The notes: generated by a model from the sequence alone, not told the origin. 51,387 bases of DNA from Pancytospora philotis (GCA_023647555.1 JALRLY010000249.1:1-51387), one strand, 5' to 3'. Numbered from the stretch's first letter, positions 18,093 to 27,346 are shown. Made by a program: numbers and translations.

Positions 18093-19226
18093 ATGGCGCG
18101 CTACGATATGGGAATGAATAACGCGTTCACGAATATAGACGAGAGCCACGAGCACAATCTCTACGAGGAGAACCAGGCGAACTCGCTCAAGCTCCAGAGC
18201 CTGGTCGAGGACGAGTTCTACACGGGCAGCAAGGAGGAGGCCTTCCGCAACTACTATCTGAAGAAGAAGAAGGAGAAGCGCAAGCGCAAGCGCGCGGGCG
18301 AGGAGGTGCGCAAGATCAGCAACCGCAAGATCGTGAATCTGCCGGCGACGCAGCCGTACATCAAGATGATGGACGGCGAGGAGCGGCTGTGCTTCAAGTA
18401 CAACACGAAGGTGAGCGAGTCGGCGCTGAGCGCGATGCCGAAGGCGGAGCTGGAGGAGAACGAGTTCTCCGTGCGCTTCGACCTGGAGAGCGTCGACATC
18501 TCGAAGCTGAACGAGAAGTTCAAGGCGGACAACTGCGTGTACCCGCGCGCAAACATCCCCTACGAGCTGTACATGGGCAACCGCTGGAACTACGAGACGG
18601 AGTGCAACCGCCTGGCGTGGCAGTTTGTGTCGCTGAATCCCGTGCTGCTGTACGGCAAGAAGGGCCTGATCCAGCGCGCGGTCGACTCGTACCGGAACAT
18701 CAGCAAGTCGCGCCAGGGGCACAAGTTCTACAAGGACGACACGTTCTTCGGGGACATCGAGAAGCGCAAGCACGCGCTGCCCGCGCTGTCGAGCGTGCAC
18801 ATCCAGTGGACCGTGCGCGGCGTGGTCAAGAAGTGCAAGGTGCAGACGGGCGTGGAGCACGTGGACTACGCCGCGATCTCCGACGATTTCAAGGTGAAGT
18901 ACTCGGTGCTGAACGACACGTTCGACGAGAACAGCTTCGGGCTCGAGTGCTGGGAGAGCCGGAACGTGGACAACGAGCTCGCGGTGAAGATCGCGTACCT
19001 CAACGTGGAGAACACCTCTTTCCTGAACGCGATCAAGGCGATCGGCGTGTACTCCACGATGAAGAAGGCCGTGGAGGCGTACAAGAACAAGAAGGAGGAG
19101 CTTTGCAACAGCTCGGAGGACGACACGGAGGCGTTCGACGTGGTGAACGAGACGCTCGACAAGGCGTTCAACGATACGAATAGAAACTTGGATATAAACT
19201 ACTACTTTAGTACTGTGAATAATTAA
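18093..19226 (+). CDS. Conserved-looking basic protein, probably nuclear, unidentified
   Basis: 377 residues. Residues 54-66 form a dense Lys/Arg cluster (KKKKEKRKRKR), a likely nuclear signal. The central part contains the striking block YPRANIPYELYMGNRWNYE, followed by ECNRLAWQFVSLNPVLL and KKGLIQRAVDSYRN, which looks like a strongly constrained domain, and the C-terminus has an acidic patch (SSEDDTEAFD). The codons have the G/C third-position bias of housekeeping genes here, so I take it as a core gene rather than a lineage-specific one. I do not recognise the family; a chromatin or transcription factor would fit the composition, but that is inference. Start set by the AAATTT/GGGG element. 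Confidence 0.8.
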   Translation: MARYDMGMNNAFTNIDESHEHNLYEENQANSLKLQSLVEDEFYTGSKEEAFRNYYLKKKKEKRKRKRAGEEVRKISNRKIVNLPATQPYIKMMDGEERLCFKYNTKVSESALSAMPKAELEENEFSVRFDLESVDISKLNEKFKADNCVYPRANIPYELYMGNRWNYETECNRLAWQFVSLNPVLLYGKKGLIQRAVDSYRNISKSRQGHKFYKDDTFFGDIEKRKHALPALSSVHIQWTVRGVVKKCKVQTGVEHVDYAAISDDFKVKYSVLNDTFDENSFGLECWESRNVDNELAVKIAYLNVENTSFLNAIKAIGVYSTMKKAVEAYKNKKEELCNSSEDDTEAFDVVNETLDKAFNDTNRNLDINYYFSTVNN

Positions 19227-19386
19227 ATTGTTTGGGTTACCAACAGGAGCGGATGGGGATCGGAACCGGGATGTATTGTGTTGTGTGATGCGCCAGGGCT
19301 GAATTAGTCTTTTTTGTGAATGGGCGCTGATGGCCATTCTACCAAGACAAGCAATAGCAATAAATAAGTTAGCCCATTCGGTTTAT

Positions 19387-20400
19387 TTAAGAACTGCAAA
19401 GCCAGCTGATGAACTCCTGTTTGATGCGTTGATTCTTTTTCCATGCGCCGCCCCAGAAGGCTCGAGTGAGCATCTTTATGTGCGCTGAGCGCATTTCCCG
19501 CAGCGTATTGACACTGCAGCCAAAGTTGATTCGTTGTAGCAGAGTGGTCTGGTTCCGGGGCCAGCGTTTGCAAGCGAGGTAGAAGATGCACAGGATGATT
19601 TTCTTTGGGTCGTATGCAGCGAAAACTGCATCCACGGCCAAAAAGCGAAGCATCAGATTGTTAAGAAAAAACTCGATACTTGGGAGCTTTGCTGTGCTTT
19701 TCGGGCTGCCGTACTCGATAAATACGGCCTCCAGGAATTCTAGTAGAATCAAAAGGAGCGGCGTGGCACGCAGGCAGCTCTGATAGTGCAAGTAGGCGAT
19801 AAAGTCTTCTGCACTATTGATCCAGCAGGTCGCCCAATAGTACTTCTGTGCGTTGAGTCCCAGATCTGAGATCAATCTGGCCCTCAGGACCGCCATCAAG
19901 TGCCTACGCCCCTCGCCCTTATGTGAAGTAGGTACAGGAGAGATGACTAATTTCCTCAGGGACAGCTCTGCGGTGCCAAGCCATAACTGCAGTGAGTTGA
20001 TCAGCATAAACTTGGTCAGTGCGAAGAGCTGCACAAACGGCATGCTCCCCAGCGCCAAATGCATAAGTCCAGAGCTTTCGTGCTGCACAAGCAGCTCTAC
20101 CAGAGTCTGCGACTCGCACGGGTCGAGAGCATCTATGGCCTTCTTTTGGGCCAACAGCGCATGTATGCCAGAATACCTGCCCGCCCAGCCAGAACAGGCT
20201 TTGAGATCATCCACGGCCTCCCAACATGCGCTGTAGAAGGCTTCGTGCTCTGCGGAGGTAAACTCTTTATAGAGACTGACCGGCAAAGCGCTAGAGGGCA
20301 TTTTTTCCGGCATATACTGCGGCGTATAACAAGCTTGGGGTGGGCACATGCAGCCCGTACTCGCAGCGGAGGCAGTGGTAAAGCACCATAGCATATCCAT
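19387..20400 (-). CDS. Secreted protein G1 (paralogue of G2)
   Basis: 337 residues from the ATG at 20400, where TTAAGACCC directly precedes the start and a hydrophobic leader (MDMLWCFTTASAASTG) follows; an in-frame ATG 31 codons upstream gives a worse leader. The mature part is helical and rich in Leu, Cys and Trp. The block SAEDFIAYLHYQS aligns with SEDFIAYLACRS of the divergent neighbour at 20830, and the surrounding helices follow the same pattern (xIxFFL..., an acidic-turn, a C-terminal basic Arg/Lys segment), so the two are remote paralogues arranged head to head. Function unknown; it probably enters the secretory pathway. Confidence 0.7.
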   Translation of the reverse strand: MDMLWCFTTASAASTGCMCPPQACYTPQYMPEKMPSSALPVSLYKEFTSAEHEAFYSACWEAVDDLKACSGWAGRYSGIHALLAQKKAIDALDPCESQTLVELLVQHESSGLMHLALGSMPFVQLFALTKFMLINSLQLWLGTAELSLRKLVISPVPTSHKGEGRRHLMAVLRARLISDLGLNAQKYYWATCWINSAEDFIAYLHYQSCLRATPLLLILLEFLEAVFIEYGSPKSTAKLPSIEFFLNNLMLRFLAVDAVFAAYDPKKIILCIFYLACKRWPRNQTTLLQRINFGCSVNTLREMRSAHIKMLTRAFWGGAWKKNQRIKQEFISWLCSS

Positions 20401-20829
20401 GGGTCTTAACACGCCTGTTTGCACTGTCAATATAACTGTCACTTGTCTGCGAGATATTGGCTGATGAATGATGCGGGGCATTCCGACAAGCACTGTGGCG
20501 TGATGCCATGCTGTAGTATCAAAAATTGCTTAGCCACTTAGTGCACAGATATGCCAAGCTATCGGCATGCTGGGTTGCTCAGCGGGACGTCAAATAGAAT
20601 GCTGTAAAGCACTAAGATAAATGGCCACATAAAATATTGCTATAGCGATGAAAACCCAATAATAGAATTTTTCGTGGCAACACTCCAAATACGCATTATT
20701 CTGGATGAATAGCCTGCTTAATGCTCAAAGTTCTACTTTTTCCGCATTAAGCATAAGTCTTCTTTAATGACGCACGCAACGGCTTTTAATTCTGGATTGC
20801 AATTGAAAAATTTTGCAACGGAACTAATT
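20401..20829. other. Shared upstream region of divergent secreted paralogues
   Basis: 429 bp between the starts of G1 (minus) and G2 (plus), A/T-rich, with no gene of its own. A GAAAAATTTTGCAAC stretch lies about 20 bp before the G2 start and an A/G-ACCC before the G1 start, so each side seems to carry its own element. Confidence 0.6.
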
Positions 20830-22266
20830 ATGCCCATGAAGTTCGCTGTAACGACTCTGATATTCAGCCTTTGGCCACGCGATGCCAGCTGCGGCAGAAA
20901 GCGCAAGCTACCAACTAGTGATACAAACGCACCGGAAGAAATCCCTTTTCTGGTGATTAGGGACGCCAACGGCTGGCCCGTGTTCGATCTCAGTGAGTTC
21001 AATCTGAGCCACGGCGCTGTACTGACCGAAGCCGAGATGCCGGTGCTTCTGCATATGTACACGCAGTGCAAGACGCATTATGTCGCAAGCTCCGCGAACG
21101 ATCTCGTCAAGCCGCTGCTGGAAGACGAGGGTGCCGGACTTTTCGGTGAGCGATCGGTACAAATTGCGCTGTCAGTATTGAGCAGCAGCGACCACGCCGA
21201 GTACATCAAGAAGATTACAGACCACAGATTTATGTGTCTTATAGTGCTTCGGAAGATCCTGGATAACTTCGATAAGATGGTGCGCAACCAGCCTGAGATG
21301 CCCACTTTTCTGCTCAGCGGCCGCGCTGCAGAAGGCGCCTGCGCCGGCGGGGATTCTTGGTTCACCCAGCCCAGGCTGAAAGCTGTGCGAGAATGGCTCT
21401 CCACAAAGATCGCCGATGAGCTGACCATGGATTTTCTCTCTTACATAAGCAAGATGGCGAGGACGAACAACTCCGAGGACTTCATTGCGTACCTAGCGTG
21501 CAGAAGCGTGGCCGAGCACTCTTCCATAGTACCGGCGGTCCATCTGTTCCTCAGCACAGTTTTATCTGGGGATGTATTCATGGATTATCTGTACTCTGTC
21601 ACCATCCCTTTCATCGAGTGCATTCTAACCAGGAGCTTCCAGAATAAGTCACATGTCTACGACTTCACCAGTACTGTCATCGATGTGCTGCCCACCGTGG
21701 AGTGCTGCAGACCAAGCTATCTTAACAGGCTGAAGAAATCCAAGATTATTGCCAGGCTCTATCTCACAAAGCAGTTCGAGAAATTGTACTACTTGAGGGG
21801 CGCGCGCTTGTTCCAGTATGCTATGAACTGGCTCGATTACTGCTACGACAGCTCGCCCAACAATCTCCGCTGGGCCCGCGGTATACTGCAAGCTTTGCAG
21901 AATCGAGAGCCGTTTGATATAACATCGCTGCGAAAGCTTCTGGCAGGCAGCGGCCACCCGGTGAAGCTTCCGGCGAGTTTTCTGCTGCTATTGGTGGACA
22001 GGGAATGCGCCCGCCGTGCTGAATTACCAGTGCCACTGCCCAATGCCATATCTGAAATGCTGTGCACTATGAGCGTGTCCGAGCTATCCGACCTGCTTTT
22101 GTTGGCTGGACAGAGGGGCTCACCTGTGAGTCCTAAATTCTTGCTGGGGCGTATGACATCTGACATGCTCGGTGATGTTATGGCCCACCGCGAGAAGACC
22201 ATGCAGCAGGCCATACCTCTTCAGCAAAATCCAAGCACCTCTACATCTAGCAATTATACTCATTAA
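20830..22266 (+). CDS. Secreted protein G2 (paralogue of G1)
   Basis: 478 residues from the ATG at 20830 (an alternative ATG lies 6 bp later). The N-terminus MPMKFAVTTLIFSLWPRDASCG is a signal peptide, followed by a short basic stretch and a long helical, Leu-rich body with about a dozen cysteines. SEDFIAYL in the middle is the clearest link to G1. After that it has a segment with no counterpart in G1 (about residues 300-470) ending in a Ser/Thr/Asn-rich tail. An AAAAATTTT block precedes the start by about 20 bp. An AATAAATTTTT follows the stop by a few bases. Function unknown. Confidence 0.8.
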   Translation: MPMKFAVTTLIFSLWPRDASCGRKRKLPTSDTNAPEEIPFLVIRDANGWPVFDLSEFNLSHGAVLTEAEMPVLLHMYTQCKTHYVASSANDLVKPLLEDEGAGLFGERSVQIALSVLSSSDHAEYIKKITDHRFMCLIVLRKILDNFDKMVRNQPEMPTFLLSGRAAEGACAGGDSWFTQPRLKAVREWLSTKIADELTMDFLSYISKMARTNNSEDFIAYLACRSVAEHSSIVPAVHLFLSTVLSGDVFMDYLYSVTIPFIECILTRSFQNKSHVYDFTSTVIDVLPTVECCRPSYLNRLKKSKIIARLYLTKQFEKLYYLRGARLFQYAMNWLDYCYDSSPNNLRWARGILQALQNREPFDITSLRKLLAGSGHPVKLPASFLLLLVDRECARRAELPVPLPNAISEMLCTMSVSELSDLLLLAGQRGSPVSPKFLLGRMTSDMLGDVMAHREKTMQQAIPLQQNPSTSTSSNYTH

Positions 22267-22456
22267 TAAATTTTTCGGTACAAGCATGCTATTACACAAA
22301 CCGTACACATGGCAGTTCCATTTGTAAACAATAACACCAAATCTGGAAAAATCAAGTGTATTTACTTTCCAATACGCGGGTAAATAAATAGTAAGACCGT
22401 TACAGTTTCACGATATTTACCGCACAGATATAAAAAAGAGCGACGGCCACAACACA

Positions 22457-24043
22457 ATGCTGAGCAGCCTTCTTACGCTGTACGGGCTGGCGCGCGCCGA
22501 CACCGCCGAGGCGTGCGAGCCGGAGGAGGAGGGCATCGTGTTTAAGAAGTACTACATCGACGGCTGCGGCGCCTGCAACAGGGTCGCGCCCGTGGTGGAG
22601 AAGCTGGTGAAGAAGCTGGCGGAGCAGAGCACGCTCCCGGTGAAGTACCGGGAGGTGGAGTGCAACGAGCGCGTCTGCTGCGGCGTCAAGTCGTTCCCCA
22701 CCTTCGTGGTCACGACCGACAAGAAGGAGACGGCGCGCACCCTCGGCTACCAGGCGCTCGAGAAGCTCGGGCCCTGGCTGGCCAAGAGCCTCGGGCTGAG
22801 CAGCAGCTTCTTCAGCGAGGACAAGGCCGCGCTGCGCAAGCTGGCCGACGCGAGCAGCGAGTCCGAGGACGAGGCCGTCAAGTCCAGCCGCGTGGTGAAG
22901 GAGCTCGTCGCGCGCGACTTCCTCAGCGGCTTCGACGGGCAGTGGCTGATTCTTTTCTACGAGAACGCGAGCGATCCGAACAGGGAGAGCTTCAGACAGC
23001 TCGCGCGGCAGTTCGGCGGGAAGATGAACATCGCCGAGGTGCACAAGAAGCAGGCCGCGACCGTGACCAACCGCTTCAACGTGAGCGAGTACCCGCACAT
23101 CGTCGGCCTTAACCACGGCAACGTCGTGCCCTACGTGTTCGAGCGCACGCTGCCCGAGCTGCGGCGCTTCGTTGCGCGCCTGGCCAGGCCGAGCTTCGAG
23201 TCGCTCACCTACAAGCAGCTGCTCGCCAAGTCGCGGCAGCTGCGCTCCGGCGAGCCCGTGTACGTCGTGCTGTACAAGAACTACGAGCTCGCGTCGAACT
23301 ACTTCAACGACACCGCGCAGCAGTTCAAGTTCCGCGCGGTCATCTACAAGAGCGACGATCCGGCGATGTTCGAGGCGGCCGGGATGCATCCGATGAACTA
23401 CAGCGACTTCGAGGAGCACGTCGCCGAGGACGGCACGAAGCGCCCCGCCAACGTGGACCACAACCAGATGGTGAAGCTGCTCGTGTACAAGAACAACACA
23501 TTCTACCCGGCGAACATCCCGCTGGACGACAGCAACGGCATCGTGCAGTGGATCTTCCACACGCACTTCGCACACGTGACGAGCGTCAACAACGACAACT
23601 TCTACACGGTCTTCCACGGAATCAAGCCGGTCATGATCCTGCTCACCGAGAACGACCAGCACCTGGACGACTACAACCGCTACAGCGCGGAGCGGCACCT
23701 CGGCACGCCGTACCTCAACGTGCTGTTCGCCACCATCGACGTGGGCGAGTACCCGCTCTTCAAGAAGCAGGTGCTGCCGCTCGCGTCCACGCCGTCCATC
23801 GCGTTCTACGACCCGATCAACATCAAATGGTACATGGGCGACAAGTCGCTCAAGAAGATGTCCAGCAGGGACTTCCAGCACGAGCTGTCGCGGCTGCTGG
23901 AGGCGTACAGCGCGGGAAAGCTCGAGGAGTACCCGCCCAAGGCCGGGCGGCGCTGGGGCGTGTACGGCCTGGCCGCCTGGGCCGTGCTTATCGTTGCCTA
24001 TTTCGCGCTCAGGTCAGTGGCCAATCGCAACAAAGTCGACTAA
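22457..24043 (+). CDS. Membrane-anchored protein disulphide isomerase-like protein
   Basis: 528 residues: a signal peptide (MLSSLLTLYGLARA), an N-terminal thioredoxin domain with CGAC at 37-40 and the cis-proline loop SFPTF, a second thioredoxin-like domain without a CxxC (about 150-260, WLILFYENAS), a further alpha/beta part, and a C-terminal membrane span (about 498-520, YGLAAWAVLIVAYFALRS) with a short basic cytosolic end. This layout, with one active and several inactive thioredoxin domains plus a C-terminal anchor, is that of ER membrane PDIs such as yeast Eps1 or the TMX proteins. It should form or rearrange disulphides in the ER lumen, which suits the many cysteine-containing secreted proteins encoded nearby. 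No KDEL-type retention signal is present; the anchor would replace it. Confidence 0.85.
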   Translation: MLSSLLTLYGLARADTAEACEPEEEGIVFKKYYIDGCGACNRVAPVVEKLVKKLAEQSTLPVKYREVECNERVCCGVKSFPTFVVTTDKKETARTLGYQALEKLGPWLAKSLGLSSSFFSEDKAALRKLADASSESEDEAVKSSRVVKELVARDFLSGFDGQWLILFYENASDPNRESFRQLARQFGGKMNIAEVHKKQAATVTNRFNVSEYPHIVGLNHGNVVPYVFERTLPELRRFVARLARPSFESLTYKQLLAKSRQLRSGEPVYVVLYKNYELASNYFNDTAQQFKFRAVIYKSDDPAMFEAAGMHPMNYSDFEEHVAEDGTKRPANVDHNQMVKLLVYKNNTFYPANIPLDDSNGIVQWIFHTHFAHVTSVNNDNFYTVFHGIKPVMILLTENDQHLDDYNRYSAERHLGTPYLNVLFATIDVGEYPLFKKQVLPLASTPSIAFYDPINIKWYMGDKSLKKMSSRDFQHELSRLLEAYSAGKLEEYPPKAGRRWGVYGLAAWAVLIVAYFALRSVANRNKVD

Positions 24044-24201
24044 TTAAATATCGTTAGAATTTATTCTTCATAGGAGGTGCTGTAGCATTAACGTAGTTAT
24101 TGATTGCACCTGGCAATACAGATATCACTTACTCCTATTTCGTACCCCCTTTGAATTCTATTGGTTACTGAAACATCACGGTCCCGCGCCACTCCGCATC
24201 C

Positions 24202-24489
24202 ATGCAACACCTTGCGCCGCGCTTCGACAAGCTGAAAATGCTGGAGGACAAATCCCCGGGCTACTACCGCGCCGAGGCGCGCCGCGTGCTGCGCAGATGC
24301 AACAAGTACGACAGGAACTTCAAGTTCCTGCTATTCGAGCTGGTCACCGAGGCGGGGACGTGCATCGGCGCGGCGGCCTGCGAGGAGCTCATCGCGCTCG
24401 TGCGACGGCTCCCGCACCGGCAGCAGGAGAGACGCGCCCGCACGCCGCGGCCTAGGGCAAGCCGCAACGAGCCTGACAGCGCGGAGTAG
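24202..24489 (+). CDS. Small basic protein, function unknown
   Basis: 95 residues with a probable helical core (residues 5-70, including a YYRAEARRVLRRC helix) and a C-terminal Arg/Pro-rich tail. Third codon positions are strongly G/C-biased, as in the housekeeping genes here, which supports a real gene. No AAATTT/CCCC element is seen just upstream; the nearest candidate is a run of C residues (GGTCCCGCGCC). It lies 45 bp upstream of tRNA-Pro and is not recognised. Confidence 0.5.
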   Translation: MQHLAPRFDKLKMLEDKSPGYYRAEARRVLRRCNKYDRNFKFLLFELVTEAGTCIGAAACEELIALVRRLPHRQQERRARTPRPRASRNEPDSAE

Positions 24490-24533
24490 CAATACAACCT
24501 ACCCGTGAACTAACAGCTACTGTTAATAGTTAA

Positions 24534-24604
24534 GCTGTTATAGTCCAGTGGTAGGATACTCGCTTAGGGTGCGAGTGGCCCGGGTTCGACTCCTGGTAAC
24601 GGTA
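24534..24604 (+). tRNA. tRNA-Pro (anticodon AGG)
   Basis: A full cloverleaf, no intron: acceptor GCTGTTA with TAACGGT, an anticodon stem CTCGC/GCGAG with loop TTAGGGT (anticodon AGG at 24566-24568), and a T loop TTCGACT within GGTTCGACTCC. The discriminator is A24604. TTTTGTTTT follows as Pol III terminator. The gene ends only 50 bp before the Ctf4 start. Confidence 0.94.
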
Positions 24605-24630
24605 TTTTGTTTTGCGCGCGGGCGCGCCAT

Positions 24631-24651
24631 AAAAATTTGGGCGGCGGACCC
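24631..24651 (+). promoter_or_regulatory. AAATTT...CCC start element of Ctf4 gene
   Basis: AAAAATTTGGG followed by GACCC, ending 3 bp before the ATG at 24655. It lies only about 27 bp after the tRNA-Pro gene and decides between this start and an ATG 48 bp upstream that nearly touches the tRNA. Confidence 0.65.
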
Positions 24652-24654
24652 GCC

Positions 24655-26475
24655 ATGCACAAGATCGCAGCAGCCCGGCAGCACTTCGTGGTGCTCGACC
24701 AGGGCTTCCAGGTGTACAGCAAGGCGGCGCTGCAGGTCGTGGCCACGCACCCGGCTGTCGACGTGGTCGCGTACTTCCTGCACGATGCGTACCTTTTTAC
24801 GGCGGACAAGGCGGGCACGCTGCGCGCGATCCGGCTGCCCGACGGCGCGCCCGTGCAGGTCGCCGACTATTCGCGGACGCGCGTGCTGTCGATCTACGCG
24901 CGCGACCAGATTCTGTACGTCGGCACCGAGAGCGGGCTGGTGCAGACGTACCTCTTTAACGAGAGCACGTTCCGGCTGCAGAAGAGCTACGAGCACACCG
25001 GGCCCGTGATGCAGATAGCCAGCGACGGGATGGCGGTGCTCGTGGCGGACCACCGGGACCGCGTGACCGAATATCCGAGCGGGCAGCAGTGGGACTTCCA
25101 GGCGCCGCGGCTGTACAGCAAGCGGTACCTGATGGTGGTGGAGCACAAGCGTATCTACGTGCGCACGAAGGGGAGTATGAGTGTGTTCTACGAGGGCTCG
25201 AGCGACATCGACGATCTGCTGTTCTCTGAGCGCGGCGGCTTCCTGTTCGTGGTGAGCGGGCGCAAGGCGCTGTGCCTCGATGCGAGCACGAGGGAGGCCC
25301 GTGGCGAATATACCGTAGGCCAGACGATTGTGTCCGGCGATGCGCTCGTTAGCTGGGCCGACGGCGTGCTGGAGGTTACCGATCTGTTTATGCAAGATAA
25401 GGAGATGGGCGATGTGGTGTGCAAGGATATCAAGATCAAGGAGAAGCGGGTGAGCGAGGCCGACTACGAGAAGAAGTACGCGTTCGTGCAGGACGGCCAC
25501 AGCAAGACGCTCCCCAAAATCAGCGAGTCCAGGCCCAAGCCGCACGCAGCAAGGCATGAATCGATCAAGCGGCCTGCGGCTGCTCCCGAAAAAGCGCAGG
25601 CTACGCCGACGAAGAGGAGCATTGCGATGTCCAGTCTCTTCTCTGAGTCCTCGTCGGAAGGTGAAACACCGGTGGTCAGCACTGGCGCGTTTGCTCCCAG
25701 CATAGCGCGCCTACGCCCCGCCGTGCAGCCCTCCTCAGCCAGGACAGAGAATGCGCTGCTTATGCTCTACTCCACGGAAGGCTGCATGACGAGCGTCAGC
25801 TCTGTGATCTCCAACCAGATAACCATCAGGTACCACGACAACGCGAAGGAGCCGATCGAAATCAAGGACGAGCGCAGATGCACCATCGGCACGTTTTGCG
25901 GGCGGCGCTATGCGATCAGCAACGGCACGACTCTCGACTTCAACGGCGAGTGGACCAAGGAGCTCCCGTGCTCGCTGCTCGGCATGACCAGCAGCCACGT
26001 CTACGTGTTCAGCGAATCGCTGACCGTGCTGGGCCTCGGCGGCGATACCGTTGCCGAGGTGTACCTGCCCAGCTACTACACCTTCTGCTGCTGCGATGGC
26101 AAAATTGCGATATTCTCGCAGGAGCACGCCACGGTCATCGAGCCGCAGGGCGCGCTGTTCGACGCGTCGCAGAGCAGAACGATCCCCGTGCGCGACGTGA
26201 GCTTTGCGGCCTTCTACGAGGACAGGCTGTGGGTGCAGATCAAGCAGGCGCTGTACCGGCTGGATGGCTGCGTGTTTGTCAAGCAGTGCGCGCTCAACGC
26301 TGTTCCCATCGCGCTCTATGCTGGCTTCATCCTTACGCTCGCGCAGCCCACAACGCTGCTGCCCAAGCCCGCTGTCGAGTACACCAAAATCAAGCAGGAC
26401 GAGCCGGTGGCGAAGGCCGCTGAGAATGTCAGCTCTGCGACGGGCCAGTTTGACATTCTGAAGATGAGTAATTAA
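24655..26475 (+). CDS. CTF4: Ctf4/AND-1 replisome adaptor protein
   Basis: 606 residues: an N-terminal beta-propeller (about 1-265, WD40-like blades without strict WD dipeptides), a Lys/Ser/Pro-rich linker (about 270-360), and a second propeller (about 366-590) that matches the SepB domain of Ctf4/Mcl1/WDHD1. Its first strands (LLMLYSTEGCMTSV, then ITIRYHDNAKE) correspond to the VEVEFHDTS block of human WDHD1. The C-terminal HMG box of animal AND-1 is absent, as in fungi. Ctf4 is a trimer that ties the CMG helicase (Cdc45, GINS, Mcm) to DNA polymerase alpha at the fork. The family call rests on domain order and the SepB strands. Confidence 0.75.
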   Translation: MHKIAAARQHFVVLDQGFQVYSKAALQVVATHPAVDVVAYFLHDAYLFTADKAGTLRAIRLPDGAPVQVADYSRTRVLSIYARDQILYVGTESGLVQTYLFNESTFRLQKSYEHTGPVMQIASDGMAVLVADHRDRVTEYPSGQQWDFQAPRLYSKRYLMVVEHKRIYVRTKGSMSVFYEGSSDIDDLLFSERGGFLFVVSGRKALCLDASTREARGEYTVGQTIVSGDALVSWADGVLEVTDLFMQDKEMGDVVCKDIKIKEKRVSEADYEKKYAFVQDGHSKTLPKISESRPKPHAARHESIKRPAAAPEKAQATPTKRSIAMSSLFSESSSEGETPVVSTGAFAPSIARLRPAVQPSSARTENALLMLYSTEGCMTSVSSVISNQITIRYHDNAKEPIEIKDERRCTIGTFCGRRYAISNGTTLDFNGEWTKELPCSLLGMTSSHVYVFSESLTVLGLGGDTVAEVYLPSYYTFCCCDGKIAIFSQEHATVIEPQGALFDASQSRTIPVRDVSFAAFYEDRLWVQIKQALYRLDGCVFVKQCALNAVPIALYAGFILTLAQPTTLLPKPAVEYTKIKQDEPVAKAAENVSSATGQFDILKMSN

Positions 26476-26809
26476 ATTATGCAACTACTTCCTTATACTT
26501 GTGAATACTTGCTAGTTGTGGCTCAAAGGTTTGTGTAATAAGCTGGTAGGCTATGCGTAGTTCGCGGCAAGAATATGGCAATCATGAGTCCAGTCGTTTT
26601 CGTCTGTTTTCACTAGTTATCCACCCTCTCAGCTGTTAGTAAAATTGCCCTGCAAAATATCCCTACTAGTGTAAAAATATTATCTAGCAGTTGTCTACAT
26701 TGTAAAAAATACTACAGTGTAGTATAGTCTGCTCCATGCTGCTACTGCCAATCTTCATTCTCCACCCGCAACAGCCGTGCTCCAAATTTTCTCTGTAAAA
26801 CTTTTTCGC
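26476..26809. other. Intergenic region before RPS8
   Basis: 334 bp without a gene, A/T-rich in its first part. An ORF extending the RPS8 frame 16 codons upstream of its start lies across the promoter element and is not used. Confidence 0.6.
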
Positions 26810-26821
26810 AAAATTTACCCC
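26810..26821 (+). promoter_or_regulatory. AAAATTTACCCC start element of RPS8
   Basis: A perfect copy of the element, ending 3 bp before the ATG at 26825. It is identical to the copy before the retrotransposon frame (48105-48116). Confidence 0.8.
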
Positions 26822-26824
26822 GCA

Positions 26825-27346
26825 ATGGGAATTACGACGTGCGGAATGAACAAGCGCTCCAAGACCGGTGCGAAGTTCGTCAAGAACCACAAGAAGCGCA
26901 AGAACTGCATGGGCCGTCAGCCCGCCAGCACCAAGATCGGTGAGGAGCGCATCAGAGAGGTGCGCGTGCGCGGCGGCAACATCAAGCCGCGTGCGCTGCG
27001 CCTCAACAACGGCGAGTTCACCTTCCTGTCCACCGGCGCGAAGAGCAGCACCCAGATCCTGAACGTCGTCTACCATCCGAGCTCCAACGAGCTGATGAGG
27101 ACGAACACCCTCACCAAGGGCTCCGTGGTGCGTCTCGACGCCGCGCCGTTCCTGGCCGAGATGGGCAAGGACGAGCGCTGCCAGCAGGACGCGTCCCTCG
27201 TGGGCATGGCCAACAAGGGCTTCATGTACGGCGTGCTGACGAGCAGGCCCGGCCAGATCGGCGAGGCGAACGGCTACATTCTGCAGGGCGCCGAGCTCAA
27301 GTTCTACGAGAACAAGATGAACAAGCAGAAGAAGCTCGTTAAATAA
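26825..27346 (+). CDS. RPS8: 40S ribosomal protein S8 (eS8)
   Basis: 173 residues starting MGI, as in all eS8. Conserved blocks: KRSKTGAK, GRQPASTKIG (yeast GRQPANTKIG), RVRGGNIKPRALR, VVYHPSSNELMRTNTLTKG, LTSRPGQIGEANGYILQG. The variable middle loop of yeast S8 (200 residues) is shortened. eS8 binds the 5' domain of 18S rRNA on the 40S body. Start fixed by the AAAATTTACCCC element and by the family's N-terminus. Third positions are nearly all G or C. AATAAA overlaps the stop codon (GTTAAATAAACG), a possible polyadenylation signal. Confidence 0.97.
   Translation: MGITTCGMNKRSKTGAKFVKNHKKRKNCMGRQPASTKIGEERIREVRVRGGNIKPRALRLNNGEFTFLSTGAKSSTQILNVVYHPSSNELMRTNTLTKGSVVRLDAAPFLAEMGKDERCQQDASLVGMANKGFMYGVLTSRPGQIGEANGYILQGAELKFYENKMNKQKKLVK

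Noticed and set aside
18078..19337. A 419-codon minus frame opposite the 18093 gene
   Set aside because: Leu/Val/Arg/His-rich monotony; the sense strand has a start element and a patterned protein.
22400..23881. A 493-codon minus frame opposite the PDI-like gene
   Set aside because: Same kind of antisense artefact; the sense protein has a leader, CGAC and membrane anchor.
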